A DNA stretch of 64,000 nt from positions 1-64,000 of the forward strand of contig CAWUHX010000257.1 in assembly GCA_963922205.1 (NCBI GenBank), read 5' to 3'. Shown here piece after piece: positions 10,895-23,138 of the stretch (position 1 is its first letter; every line of letters starts with the position of its first letter). The stretch is from Romanomermis culicivorax. Taxonomy: Eukaryota > Nematoda > Enoplea > Mermithida > Mermithidae. Below the pieces are notes generated by a model that ran no database searches, was not told the origin of the DNA, and saw nothing but the letters and a program-made list of their open reading frames with translations. The position numbers and the translations under genes are program-made.

Positions 10895-13440
10895 ATGAGT
10901 ATTCCGGTAGGGAAAACTTTGAGGACTCCTCCTAGGTCACATGAACCTAGTGTTTCGAATCTTGACTCTGCTGAAGAACACGCAGCGGTAGAACAGGTTC
11001 AAGCACAGGCGCCTGAGACTGAAGGAAGGAGAGAGAGTAGAATTGCCGAAGTGGCAAGAATTGAAGAGGAGTTGAAGAGAAGTGGTTTTGAGACGGCTAG
11101 GCAGGCCGAGATTGAAACTACTGTAAGTGGTAGTGTCAAAGGTCATCAGACCTTTGAGAGAGAGAGACCAACGTCGCCCCTGAAGTTGGTCCATCCGATG
11201 GCCGAGACGCTGGAGGAGATTAGACAGAAGTCGAAACCGGCGTGGAGGTCAAATATGATGGACATGAATTACGAGGAATATTACGAGGACGCGCCGGCTG
11301 ATTTATAGGAGGATAAATATTCAAGGCAATACGACCCCGAAATGGCAAATTTTATCCAATGAGAGGAGCAAAGGGATCGAGTCGATCCCAAGGATTTACA
11401 AATTAACGCGCTGGAGAAGAAAGTTGAATTATTGATTAAAGTTATTGAAAGCGCGCAAGTTCAACAGAACGAAATGGAGGATGATCAACGGAAGAAGATA
11501 AGTGAGTCTTCTTACATTGAGAATGGAGTTGAAAGAGTAAGTGAACCTAAGAGAGAGGTTCACTCAGAGGTTTATGTAAGGTCTCAAGAGGATAGAGACA
11601 AATATTTGAGTAGAGATAGAGGTTGGACTGAGGAGCCGCAGAGTTCGAGGAATGCTGAACAAGCACAATCGAATGCCTACGGTTACTCAGAGAATAGGAG
11701 GTCTAGGGAAAAGAAGGTGATTATTTGCGATGAATCGTCCCAGGAAGAGGACAGATTTTCTCGTCCCACTCTTTGGAGAGATACTGCAAATAGAGCTGAC
11801 CTTAGCCCTGTGAGGAGGAGAAAGAGAAAGTCAAAGAGTAGAAAGAGATCTCACAGATCTAGAGCTAGGAGTAGACATTACTCAGATAGTGATAATAGCA
11901 GTTCATCAACGTCAAACTCTAGCTCAAGTGTAGAAGTTGATGTGAGAGATGTGGTAAAGGCCTTGAAGCATGGACCTTTACATGATAGTATAAAGCCGAT
12001 GGAGGCGTTGAAATTTTTTACTGATCTGGAAAGTGAATTCCTGGGGAATACTGCGGATAAGGTAAAGAAGGAGTGTTTGAGAAGGTTGTCTCAAAATACA
12101 GCAAGGAGGATAGCGAGAACATCCTCAAGTTATACAGAAGTGCGGAGAAATATTCTAAAGTATCTCGCGCGGACTTATGATTTGATGATGCTCAAAAGAG
12201 AGTTGTTTAATATGAAACAGGAAGAAGGCGAGTCAGCCTTAGAGTTTTTGAAGAGGTTGAGTAATCATGTGGATCTGGTCTATGCAGATCATACTGATAA
12301 GGTAAGGCAAGAGAATATTATTAATGCCTTTATTTATAAAAGTGGTCCGTTATATCAGACGGAGTTGCAGGATGTATTGCCATCGATGAAAACATGGCAA
12401 GACCTTGCATACGCCATAACTCAGATTGATAAGAAGTATAGGAATGTGTTTACTACTTTTGGAGCCAAGGATAAACAGATTGTAGTGAATCAAGTTGTAA
12501 CTATGGAGGAGAAGTGCCTGGAAATTGCTTTTGTAGGGAATGCTCCGTATGGAAGTACTAAAAAGTATAACCAGACGAAGTCAAGACCACAAAATCAGTT
12601 GCAAAAGGCAGTGGAAGAGGAGAGAAGTGAGGAGAACGCTGAAGAGATGCAACCTGGCCCGTTGCCTCGTGATGTCAAAAAGTCTAACGAGGAGCAGGCC
12701 AAGGAGTCTTTTTTAGCTATTCTCTCAAAGGAATGGCTACAATTGGTTCAGAAAGTGGATAAATTACAGGTTACTCAGAATGAAGCTTTAAAGGAGTTGA
12801 CTACTGTGAAGACTGGGTCTGCTGAAAAGCAGAAGCAGTTGAAGCAGCAGAGACCCTACTGCATATATCATAAGAATAATACTCATGCTACAGAGGAGTG
12901 TAAAACATTAGCATACCGGCGTCAGCAACAGCAACGTGGTGGATTTAACCGTGGCATGTCTAATCAGTATTATGGTGGTGATAGGAACGCTTCATTTGGA
13001 GGAAATTTTAGAGGTAGAGGTGGACCTCAATTTGGATTTAGAGGAAGAGGAAGAGGTGCCTATTATGTAGGGTTCCCCGAAGAAGATCAAATGTACAGGT
13101 ATGACCCAGAATTTGAGAAATACAGGGAATTCTGCAGACTTAGAGAACAAGGCATCCAGTTGCAGAGGCAGGCTCAGTTGATGCTACCTGCGTCAACCAG
13201 TCAACTGGCTATTCAGGCTAGTATCGTCCAGGATCAATCTGGATCATTTGTTTCAAATCAGTCGCAACCTAGTTCGCATAACATAATGGTGACAAGCCGT
13301 ACGGATGTGAATGATGAAAGCGATCAGAGTAGAAACAAATCTTCAAGCTTGGTTCTAGGAAGTATTATTCACCTGGATAAGGTGACACCTCTAGAAAAGG
13401 TAAAAGAAAGAGATTTGGCTCATGTGAAGTATGGAAGAAA
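10895..13440 (+). pseudogene. gag: Gag of element 1 (broken by two stops)
   Basis: ATG at 10895. Stops TAG at 11306-11308 and TGA at 11360-11362 lie in the same frame that is otherwise open to 15010. Order: acidic/coiled N-terminus; Arg/Ser-rich segment at about 11810-11880 (KRKSKSRKRSHRSRARSRHY) followed by a Ser run; capsid-like region at 11940-12480 (LEFLKRLSNHVDLVYAD); zinc knuckle of type C-x2-H-x4-H-x4-C at about 12861-12902; then an RGG-rich stretch at about 12935-13065. The RGG and Arg/Ser parts would bind RNA. The end is set arbitrarily just before the protease because gag and pol share one frame without a visible boundary. Confidence 0.85.
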
Positions 13441-16400
13441 AGTAATGGATGTAGAGAAAAGGTTGTTGGAAAATTATCCGAAAACGGTTCCATTCTACAT
13501 AAATGTAGTTTTAAAAGAAACGGCTACCAGTGCTTTAATTGATACAGGAGCTCAGTGTACGGTCATGTCTTCTAAGCTCCTGAAAAGGGCATCAGACGTT
13601 GATTATACAGTGTACCCTCGTATTCTTAAAGTGACTGTAGCTGATGGAAAAATTGTGCATGCCTACGGGTATGTACCAGTTTGTATGAAGACTGAATTTG
13701 AACATTTTCCAGTCAATGCTATAGTGTTGCCAGATGCAGGTGAGGACCTGATCTTGGGCACAGATTTTTTAGCACACCCAGAATTAGGTGTGGTTATTGA
13801 TTTTAAAAGGTATGCCATGACAATTCAAGGCATTGAGAAAAAGATTCACCTAGTTCAAGTCCCTTCTGTAACTACTGTGCAAATGGTAATGGAAGAAGTG
13901 ACTAAAGTCAGTGTGGGGTCAACTGATTGCACAAATCAAATTGTTTATCCAAAAGTTTGTCTACTAAAGACATATGTTGCAATTGTTGCATGTGAGAAAA
14001 CCTACATTCCATATGGAACAGATGTTTTGATGAAGGCAAAACTTTGGGATCAACATAGAGATGCTACATTGAACGGAATTATTGTCGAATCGAAAGATTC
14101 TGAAAGGAAGTTCAGAATGGAGAAAGCGGTTGTAGAAGGATCACAAGAGGAGTTTGTAGTACTAATCTCCAATACCACAGGTTCTGGTTGTCGGTTTGAG
14201 AGAGATCAAATCATTGGCTATACAGAATCTATGTTAATTGAAGATGATGATACTTACAAGAAGGTGAAGGAAATGAAAAAGATAAAGGAGGAAAAGGAAT
14301 ATCAGACCTGTATGGTAAAGGAAGGAATGCCTGCATTATCAAAAGCTGATTCTGTAGAGTTCTATACTTCACTATGCAGGATGATATCTAAGGCGAAAAT
14401 ATCGGAAGAGCAGAAGATGGAAGCTATAGAGTCTTTGTTGAAGTACAGAGATGTCTTTAGCTTGCCTGGTGATCCAGCTACTACAACCCCAGCTCTGACG
14501 TGTAAGATAGATACAGGAGATGCGAGACCTGTAGCAAAGAGATATTATAGAGCTTCTATTAATGGTCGGCCTGGAGTGAGGCGACATATAAAGGAGATGT
14601 TGGATCAGGGAGTGATAGAGCCCTCGAAGTCACTGTTGGCTGCACCTCTGTTCCTGGTTGGAAAGAAAGATGGAACTACGAGACCAGTAGTTGATTTTGG
14701 AGGTATAAACAAAGTGACCAAGGATGATAAATATCCCATCCCGAGAATGGATGACTATTTAGATTGCCTTGGAAGAGCTAAGTTTTATAGGACTCTAGAT
14801 TTGAAGTCGGGATATTGGCAGGTCGCGATGGAGGAGGAGAGCAAGGAGAAAACGGCTTTTATATGCCAAGAGGGCTTGTTCCAGTTTAAAGTGATGCCCT
14901 TCGGATTGAAGAATGCACCGGCTGAATTCCAAAGGATGATGGAGAGAATCCTTGGGGATTTGGTATGGAAAATTTGTCTAGTGTACATAGATGATATTAT
15001 CATCTTCTAGAATACGTTGGAGGAACACTTAGAGAATTTGAAATTGGTGCTAGAAGCGTTGAGGAAGGCGAAGTTGACTCTTAAGCCTGAGAAATGTGAA
15101 TTTCTTCCCGAGAAGGTGCACTTTTTAGGGCACATCTTGGATGCGAACCCAATTTCTCCGGATCCTAAGAAGGTCAAGGCGATAACGGAATTTCCATTCC
15201 CGGATTCTGTTAAGAAAATGCAGAGATTCCTAGGTATGCTACAATGGTGTAAGAAATTTATACCGGACCTAGCAGCACTAGCTGAACCTTTGTACAAATT
15301 AACAGGCAAGAAGGGAACATGGAATGTGACGGAGTTGCATTACACAACTTTTGAGAAGCTCAAAGTAGCATTGACCTCAGTACCTTTCTTACGACATCCA
15401 ATTCTAGATGGATCTGCGCGATTCATTCTTCAAACGGATGCCAGTGGAATTGCATTGGGAGCAGTGTTATGTCAAGAGACTGACTCGGAACGTTGGGTGA
15501 TAGCCTACAATAGTCGGAAATTGCGGGCGGAAGAAAGGAAATGGTGCGCCACCGAAAGGGAATGCTTAGCTGTGGTATACGGCCTAAAAATTTATAAACA
15601 TTATCTTTTGGGTCAAAAGGTCAGGATTCAAACTGACCACAAACCATTATTATCAATGAGGGTCAACACACAGACTAATGACAAACTCAAGAGGTGGTAT
15701 GCATTCATTTGCCAGTTTAATCACAAGTTGGAGTACGTGCCTGGCAGACAAAATGCCATGGCTGATTTCCTCTCCAGGAAGGAGGAACCCGATGAACAGA
15801 AAGAGAAGTTGCCTACAAAATGGGAGCTTATCTTTCAGAAAGGAGAAGTGAAATCTCTTGCTGAAGACGAAGTCATTAACCAAAACCACAAAGTTTTAGT
15901 GAAACAACATCGGAAACTCAGAGGAGATGAAGTGGATGAGGCTGTAGGAGTCTTCACTTCGGTGAAGATGGCCACAGCTTCAGTGGCTTCAAAGTATGGT
16001 GTTAGTGATGAAACTCGACTTAATATTTCTCCAGAATTTGATAATTATGGAACGCCTGAGAAATATGAAATTGAGGCGGTAGTCACTAGACAAATGGCAA
16101 AAAACTTGCAGCAGGAGGAAAAAGGACATCCTCCTGGGCAAGCAAAACCTAAAAAAGAAGTGAAGAGAATTTTTGAACCGAAGGAGAAGGAGTTTGAAGA
16201 AGCCCCTCAGATTGAAGATGGTAGACCACAAGGGCTTATCTCAAACGCCTTGTTGGCGCAGTTACAAGGAAAGGATAAAGATTTAAAGGTGATCTTCCAG
16301 AAACTAGGTGCTAATAGTGGCACCAAGTCTCAAAGTAACTTTTATATCGATCAAGGGATACTATATAGAGAGACTTTTGGCCAGGCAGAGGATCAAGTTG

Positions 16401-17548
16401 TTGTGCCCTCTGTTCTCAAAAAAGTTGTCCTACATCAGTATCATGGAGCAGTGATGATGACGCATCAAGGGTTTAAGAGAACCCTTGCTATTATTAAAAA
16501 GCGGTTCTGGTGGCCGAGTATCGAAAAGGATGTTCGGAGCTGGATCAGCTTTTGTCGGATATGTCAAATTGCGACTCCAGGAAAGGCTACAATACCGCCA
16601 TTAAATCCAATTATACCTAGAGGACCATTTGACATAGTCTCTGTTGATATTGTGGGAATTTCTCCCATGAGTGAGAAGAAACCGTATGTGATAGCATTTC
16701 AAGATTACTTTACAAAATGGGTGGAAGCAGAAATGATTCCGGATCAATCTGCTGTAACCATTGTGGACAGTTTTCTTCAAAATATTGTGTTCAGGCATGG
16801 AACCCCGGTGAAATTGTTGAGTTATAATGGTTCATGCTTTACAGCTGACCTGATGATGTCAGTGTGTAAATTGTTGGAGTGTCAAAAGATTTTCACAACT
16901 GCCTACCATCGACAAGGAAATAGAATGGTTGAAAGGTTTAACCAAACCTTGATCAAGCAGTTCCGAAAGGTTGCTATAGAGGATTCAGATAAGTGGGACA
17001 GATATTTGCAGTCTGTCGTTTTTGCTTACAATGCCAGACCTCATACCTCAACAAGATGTTCTCCATTTGCCTTATTGAGAGTTCATGAGGCTAATTTTGG
17101 CATTAGTATTGGTGTTGCAAGAAACATAGTTCTGCCAATGAACTATGAGGCTTATAAGCATATACTAACCGAAAGTTTAGTAGAAACTTATCAGACCATT
17201 TCTGAGAATATCAGGAAATCTGCGGAGAACAGTAAAAAGTTTTTTGATCGTAAAGCAAAAGCTCATGATTATTCCCTCAATGATTGGGTTTTGCTGAAAG
17301 TCGATAAACAGAAAAAACTGGGTCTGCCGTGGCAAGGACCATTTGTTGTTACTGATAATAGCAGATTATCAGAGAATGTGCTTGAAATCGCGCACTGGAG
17401 AGAGCCGCTGAAAAAGCAGGTGGTATCCGTGAGCAGGTTAAAGCACTTTCGCTACGAGACCGGCAGATGGCTGCAGTCTAACCACCTGTCATCTAAGGAT
17501 GGGCAGTTTACTGTAGATTCGAAAATCAGTAATTATAAACTGCCGTAG
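13441..17548 (+). pseudogene. pol: Pol of element 1: PR, RT, RNase H, integrase (broken)
   Basis: Same frame as gag. Protease: ALIDTGAQCTVMS (Asp at 13541) and DLILGTDFL. Reverse transcriptase: TLDLKSGYWQV, MPFGLKNAPAEF and YIDD at 14984-14995. A TAG at 15008-15010 interrupts the frame just after YIDD. RNase H: FILQTDASGIALG and QTDHKPLL. Integrase: HQYH...C-R-I-C zinc region (16433-16565), first Asp in SVDIVG, Glu in MVERFNQTL. The second catalytic Asp position is Tyr (codon 16823-16825, in LLSYNGSCF), so strand transfer would fail even without the stop. The C-terminal part (about 17280-17460) is a typical post-integrase barrel with LPWQGPFVV. Gene order places it in Ty3/gypsy. Confidence 0.93.
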
Positions 17549-18069
17549 TGCGTAGCGCTCTTTTTCGCCTGTGTGTGTGTGCATGTGATTACCCCCCCCC
17601 CATATTTTTTCGTCCCAAATTTTGTAATTAGGTAAAAATTGTAATTAAATGTATTTATTTATGTATTTATTGCATATTTATCGTGTATTTTTAAATTTTC
17701 CCTCGCCTAAATCTTAAAATTTTCAAAAATTTTTGGTAAAAAACCACTCTTCGCAAAATACCCAAATTCTTAAAATTTTTTCGCGGCCCTAAATTTTAAA
17801 TTCCCCCGAGTCCGCTTAATTTTTTTGGAGGAAATAGTAGTTGTTGCCCACCAATTCTGTGAATATTGGAAGAATTGGAAAACTGCTGAGTTTTAGAGTG
17901 AAAATAGACAAAAAGTAGCGAAAGCGGAAACTTTGTGGATTTTTCAGCTCTTATCAAAAATTTTATAAAATTTTCGAAAATTGATAGTACGGAATTCGAA
18001 GAATTCGAAAAAGAAGCGGTCGAAATGTAGCGGCCTCCCAATGGACGCCGCACAAAGCAGTATTTCGTC
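17549..18069. other. spacer between pol and ORF3 of element 1
   Basis: AT-rich, with a short C run at about 17593. No convincing gene. An AG at 18059-18060 just before the candidate ORF3 ATG could be a splice acceptor. Confidence 0.4.
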
Positions 18070-18136
18070 ATGGACCCCCACGTGACCTACGGTCAGCTGC
18101 AGGTGCAGCAAAATAATGGGTATTTTTTAGTCGATG
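18070..18136 (+). CDS. candidate first exon of the exonuclease ORF
   Basis: ATG at 18070 opens 22 codons plus one base, beginning MDPHVTYGQLQ, and ends at a consensus donor (GATG/GTAAGC, GT at 18137-18138). An acceptor TTTTTTAG at 18827-18834 opens the exonuclease frame in matching phase: one base from here plus two from there complete a codon. The intron would be 698 bp. The phase match supports the join, but it rests only on consensus sites. Confidence 0.4.
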
Positions 18137-18834
18137 GTAAGCGACCTAAGTTATTATACTTAGTTAATCTCAAAATTTTCGGGCAAAGCAGGATGTTATA
18201 GCCCACGGGTGTCTAGACCAAGGCCTAGACAATTGTAAAAGTTTAGTGGGAACAAATTTGTTCTGTCAACTTGAAAAAGTGTGGCAAAGCTGCCTGTAGG
18301 GCGAGATTTGGACTTTTTGCGAAACTACATTATTCCTCTACACACATAGCAAGTTGAATAAATTCATCTATGTGATGGGGAAGAAGTGGAGTGTAGCAAC
18401 TAGTCGACTAGGGGCAGATAATTTCAAAATTATTTAAATTTCTAAATTCCATCTTAATCTAATTTTCTACGAATTTCCTCATTTTGGGTAAAATAGTAAA
18501 TATATTTTTAAATTTCTCTTTGGAAATTCTTAATTTATTGGTTTGATAGGCCGTTTTGGGCGTTGGATTGAGACGGCATGCAGTCGACTGATGGAAGACG
18601 CAGGTGGTCTGTGCGTGTACTCCCGTATAAGGTAGAAGTCGGGGCTGCACTTGTGTTTAACTATCTGCCAACACTAACCCAACATATGTTTGGTACCTTA
18701 TTGTCCCCTGCTTGCAATTTTCATTTTTCCTATTTGTGCTTACTATCTGTGGTGAAGGTAGAATCTAACCGATGTGTGTCCGCTTCGAGAAAGTTTCATA
18801 AAAAAGTTGTAAACATTTCGTCTGAATTTTTTAG

Positions 18835-20262
18835 ACTACAATGTTAAACGCATTGTCAGAGTCGGCGAATTGGAACGATGGTTTGCCACGAATTTTGGAA
18901 GATTTCTGTTGGAATTAATGGAACCGAAAATGGTTGAAATAGGTAAGGTGGCTGAGATGATCGAAACCTTGAAGGAGAGTAGGTTTGGAGGACCGCCAAT
19001 TATCGGTTTTGATACGGAGAAAGTTACTGAAGAGTATGTGAGTAAGGATTTCGCGACTTCTGGGGTTGATAACCCAAAAGGGAAGGAGTTCGCGAGAGTC
19101 ATTAGCTTCTCGACGGTGACTGGAGACACCTTTGTTGTAGATACTACGACAATCATGCCGAAGGAATGGAATTATTCATGAGCTCTCAGATTCGGACATG
19201 CTTCTCGTTGGATACAACTTGGTTACAGATCTGGTTGCCATCTGGAATGTTAATGGCGCAGGGAGAAAGCACCAAGATGTTGATCTAACACCAGAGATCA
19301 AACATAGAGTTACGTCTTCATATGGCCCTTATTATGACGTAGCCAAGGTAGGAGACCAGTTGAACGGGAGATTTTTGGCAATGTCCAGGAAGTTGGGACT
19401 TTGCCCAGAGACTTTTAAGCTGAAAGGGTTGTTCACAGAGCTGTATCTGGTGGACGTTGGTTATTATCAAATCAATTTCCGTCAGAGAGCGCAACGTGAA
19501 CGATTCTGTAGGCACACGTTAATGCAGTATGAAATTAGGTATTCAGCACTGGATGCCTACTACTCATTGTTGGTTTTCCTAGCCTTTTTCCACTATGAGT
19601 TAGCTATGGAAGTCGAGGTCGGATTCCAGTATTTTCCGCATGATTTGATGAAAGCGGATCAAATTCAGATAATGGCTTTCAGGCTGTACAGGTTTTTTAA
19701 AATGATACATGGTGAGAACTTTCCGCAGACTTTTTGCGGAAGTCCAGAAGTAGAAGAGCCGCAGTCATCGGCTATTTATCACGTGATGAGACAGGAAGTG
19801 TATGCCCATATGGCTGCCCAAATGGACACCTCATTTGGAGGCTATAGGGAGTACAGCTTCCCTCATTACAAGGCAAATCTGAATAGAGGGAGAGATGTAA
19901 GTATCCCTAAAGGTATTCATCCCGATTATACCGTCAAAGAGAAAAGTAAGAATGCGGATGGGTATGATACGGTAAGTGAAGATAAAGAGTTTGAAGAAGC
20001 TTTGTCAGAAAAGCAGATTAGAACTCGAATTACCAAGAAGGTGATAGATATGGTTAATCAAGGGAAGAGTTTCAGTAGAATTGATGAACCAGTATCTATG
20101 GTTTTGTACGAGAATTTCCTAAGGTATAGGAGAGAAACTAAGCAGTTGTTGGAGATAACATCTCTGGAAGTTGGTTACCACGAGTATGAACCAGTCAGAG
20201 TATCGAATGGTAAAAAAGACAACACTGGAGTATGGATATCGCTCCTTATTCTGAAATATTGA
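18835..20262 (+). pseudogene. DEDDy-type 3'-5' exonuclease ORF (ORF3) of element 1
   Basis: RNase D/WRN-like exonuclease with all four acidic residues and the Tyr: motif I in IIGFDTEKV (Asp 19011-19013, Glu 19017-19019), motif II Asp in VGYNLVTDL (19228-19230), motif III Y-x3-D in YSALDAYY (Tyr 19540-19542, Asp 19552-19554). The Y-x3-D spacing marks the DEDDy subgroup. A one-base frame change lies between motifs I and II (about 19160-19180), so this copy is broken. Downstream of motif III is an uncharacterised region to 20262. Such enzymes trim 3' ends of RNA or single-stranded DNA; here it could act on transcripts or reverse-transcription intermediates, which is inference. It lies between integrase and the 3' LTR, where env would normally be. 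Confidence 0.85.
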
Positions 20263-23138
20263 TTGAGGACAATTTTGAGAATTTGGAGGCAGTATGTAAT
20301 AAACTTCCCCTTACATTTCACTTGTTTTGGCCAGCTTGTAGAGAGGAGGCAGAGGAGTACCTTACCTCTCTCCTTGACCACAACTATTTGAGATCCTTTA
20401 GCCCTGAGGGAAAGGAGCAAATCTTGAAGATGTTGTGGAGGGGAGATAGGTATGGTCAGTATTTACCGTTTTTGAATAGTCTTCCAGTGACAGAGGTACA
20501 TACGCCAACTAAAGGCGATGCTATTACATGTTGGGGAAATTGTTTCGGATTTTTGCCCATCCGATTTTGGCCCAAGACGAAATCATGGGAGCAAAGACCG
20601 GCAGAAAAGAGGAAGCATTTGGCGGAATGTCCACAGTACAAAGATAACCCGTACTGCTATCAAAGATTTTACTTCCGTCAAATAGCTGTCCGGGTGCCAG
20701 GTTTGGGATACCGGATTGATATGAGCGAGGACGCTACAAAGGAGAATCAGAAGAAGAGCGTGTTAGCGTATCAACCGGAATACCTTCCAGGTTACGAGCC
20801 GCCATTCTTTGAGCCGATATTGCCATCCGATGCTCCAGGTTATCAAATTACGCATGTTGGCGACAAGGTTGTGGTGACACCAATAGCTAAGCAGCCAACA
20901 GTGCCGGTTACAGGCACTAAGGTAAGCACAACAGTGAGTCAGCAATCTGGAGTTGATATGAGTAATATGGATCAGGTGCAGGGCATGCAGGCTGAGCCTG
21001 TTGCCGCGAAAGCACAGCAACAAGCGATACCTGCAGACCTCAACACCCCCATAGACTTGAATCAGGTAGGAGATGATTTAGAAGTGGACAAGGAGATCAC
21101 TGTTGAATCATTGATACAACCTGATCAAGAAGCACAGGTAACCTCTTTGGTAGATCAGACAGAAAGTTTACTTTCTGGAATGGATATTAGGGCAGAGCGA
21201 ATGTTGGATGAAAGCAATCTAATAACGATTGCTGCAAGTCCAACTATAGAGGAAATTGAATCAAGGCTCAGGGAGCAAGCTGCAAAGGAAATCGAAAGGC
21301 AGAAAGAGATTTTTGTTAAACAGCTTGCGGAGCAGAAAGCGAGATTAGATCAGCAGCAGAAGCAGCTGGAGCAAGTATTGGCTGGTTTTACGGCGCAGCC
21401 GAGGCCTCTAGCAGCGCCTACAGTCGTGCAAGCTCCGGCCAAGCAGCCTACTGCTTATCATATCCCGAAATTGCCGGTGCAGCCTGCTAGTACGCAGGCC
21501 ATCCAACCTGCGGTCAGCAAGGTTATGCCGACAGTTCAAGTAGCGCCCAGAGATCCAAGTATAGACGGTGGTATACCAGGTATGTATACCGCCGAGGAGG
21601 TTAGAAATTTCAGAGCAGAAGGTCGTATGGATGACCAGATAAAAAGATTAGGAAGGAGGAAGTTAGCCCGAAGGGCCAATAGGGCTAAAAGGAGAGATGA
21701 CGAAGATGTCGTTGAAATTACTGATGATGAAGGAGAAAAGACAGGGAGTTCTACGTCTGTGGACTTGAAGTTTGCTGGATCTACTACTTTATTGACAGAT
21801 TCAACCAAGTCCAAGACTAGAACTACGCCGATGAGCCTGACGCCTGGAACCACAAGTTGTACGAGTCAAGTGCAGTCCACGGTTGCTTCGGATAAAGTAC
21901 CTAGTAAATCGGCTGCATCTCAGGTAAGTGCAACGACGAAAAGTACTTCGGCTAAGCCCGTGTCTAAAGTGGATAGGACTTCTCAGCAGAACCAGAGCAG
22001 TTCCTCTGGGAAAAAAGTTGTTTCAAAACCCTCTACATCGGAACCCACTAAATCGGTCAAGAGAAGTAGAGATAAGGAAGTAACTTTGGAGTACCTGAGT
22101 TCTGTTTTGAGAGACTACTGGGATGTCCATAAGAAGTTTCCTGTGGTGAAAGGAAGGATAGATTTTTCGACACCGGAGGTGATCGAATTTTTTGCTCAGG
22201 AGATGCCAGATGATGATAGGAATCAAATCATCTGGGCATTGGTGAATAATGGAGTAGAGGAGCTTTAGGAGAACTATGGGGATCACTTTGATGTTCAAGG
22301 TGGTTTCCTGTATGATCACATAAATGTTCCTGAGCCCATTTGGGAGTATATTTTGCTGAAGTTCATGCAAAATTGGTTTCATCACTTTGATGCCGAAATA
22401 GTAATGGCAGCCGTGAGATACTTATGTACCATGGTGTTGCTAAAATTGGAACAACAGCAGTTGGGCCTGAGACACATTGGTGCAGTTGATGCACGGGCCA
22501 AGTCATTTGTGACGGAGAGGTATTATTCTATCTACTTGCCGGGAGAGGGTAGTACTGCATTCAGGGAAGCGTATGCCAACGGAATGCAGGAACACCAACA
22601 AACTGCAGTGGATATGGCAGCAAAGAGAAGGTTGTCAGATATGGTTCAGAAATTTTCTGGTAAGTTCCAGAAAGCCGAGGATGAGGAGGGGCAACCCTTC
22701 AAGATTCCCATTTCAACGGAAAGGCAACCTAGAGATACGTCCAGGACTAGGAGCCAGCACTCGCGACAATCGTCTCATTCGCAGGGTCGGCACCAGCCTG
22801 GAGTATTCAAATTACTGTATGCAAATCAACAGAGTCAAGGAAGGTCCAGTACCTCAGCTTCTGGAGTATCTTCCGTAAGTTCCACTCAGGGCTCGTACCA
22901 GAGGGGAACTGGAGGGGGATATGGCTGAGGCTGAGGTCAGGGACAGGGTCAAGGAAGACCCTTCAAAATGGTTAATCCGCAACTGTATAGAGGTCAGGCG
23001 ATGGGCGGACCCCCTCGTGCGGCCCAATCTCGAGGAGTTTTTGGGGGATTCCTCAGGGGTCGTGGAGCTTGGGGTGGTCCCTACCCTCGCCATGGTAGCT
23101 TCCAATACGGCAGTTATGGTGGCGGCAGGCAACAATAA
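20232..23138 (+). pseudogene. ORF4 of element 1: Cys/His-containing protein with RGG tail
   Basis: Starts 31 bp inside the end of the exonuclease frame, in another frame, at an ATG. The same frame is open to 23138 except for TAG at 22266-22268 and TGA at 22926-22928 and 22932-22934 (about 968 codons). Residues about 97-145 carry CWGNC, then H-x3-C and NPYC, a possible zinc site. A Gln-rich coiled region with RLREQAAKEIERQ lies near residues 345-390, then a low-complexity Ser/Thr/Pro part, a helical segment (22080-22520), and a C-terminal Gly/Arg-rich tail (22980-23135). No membrane segment, so it is not an envelope. I do not recognise the family; it may act with the exonuclease or as an RNA-binding accessory, or once have been fused to it. 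Confidence 0.55.

Noticed and set aside
15007..15309. Minus-strand frames of 60-105 codons inside element 1
   Set aside because: Shadows of the gag-pol and ORF4 frames on the plus strand.
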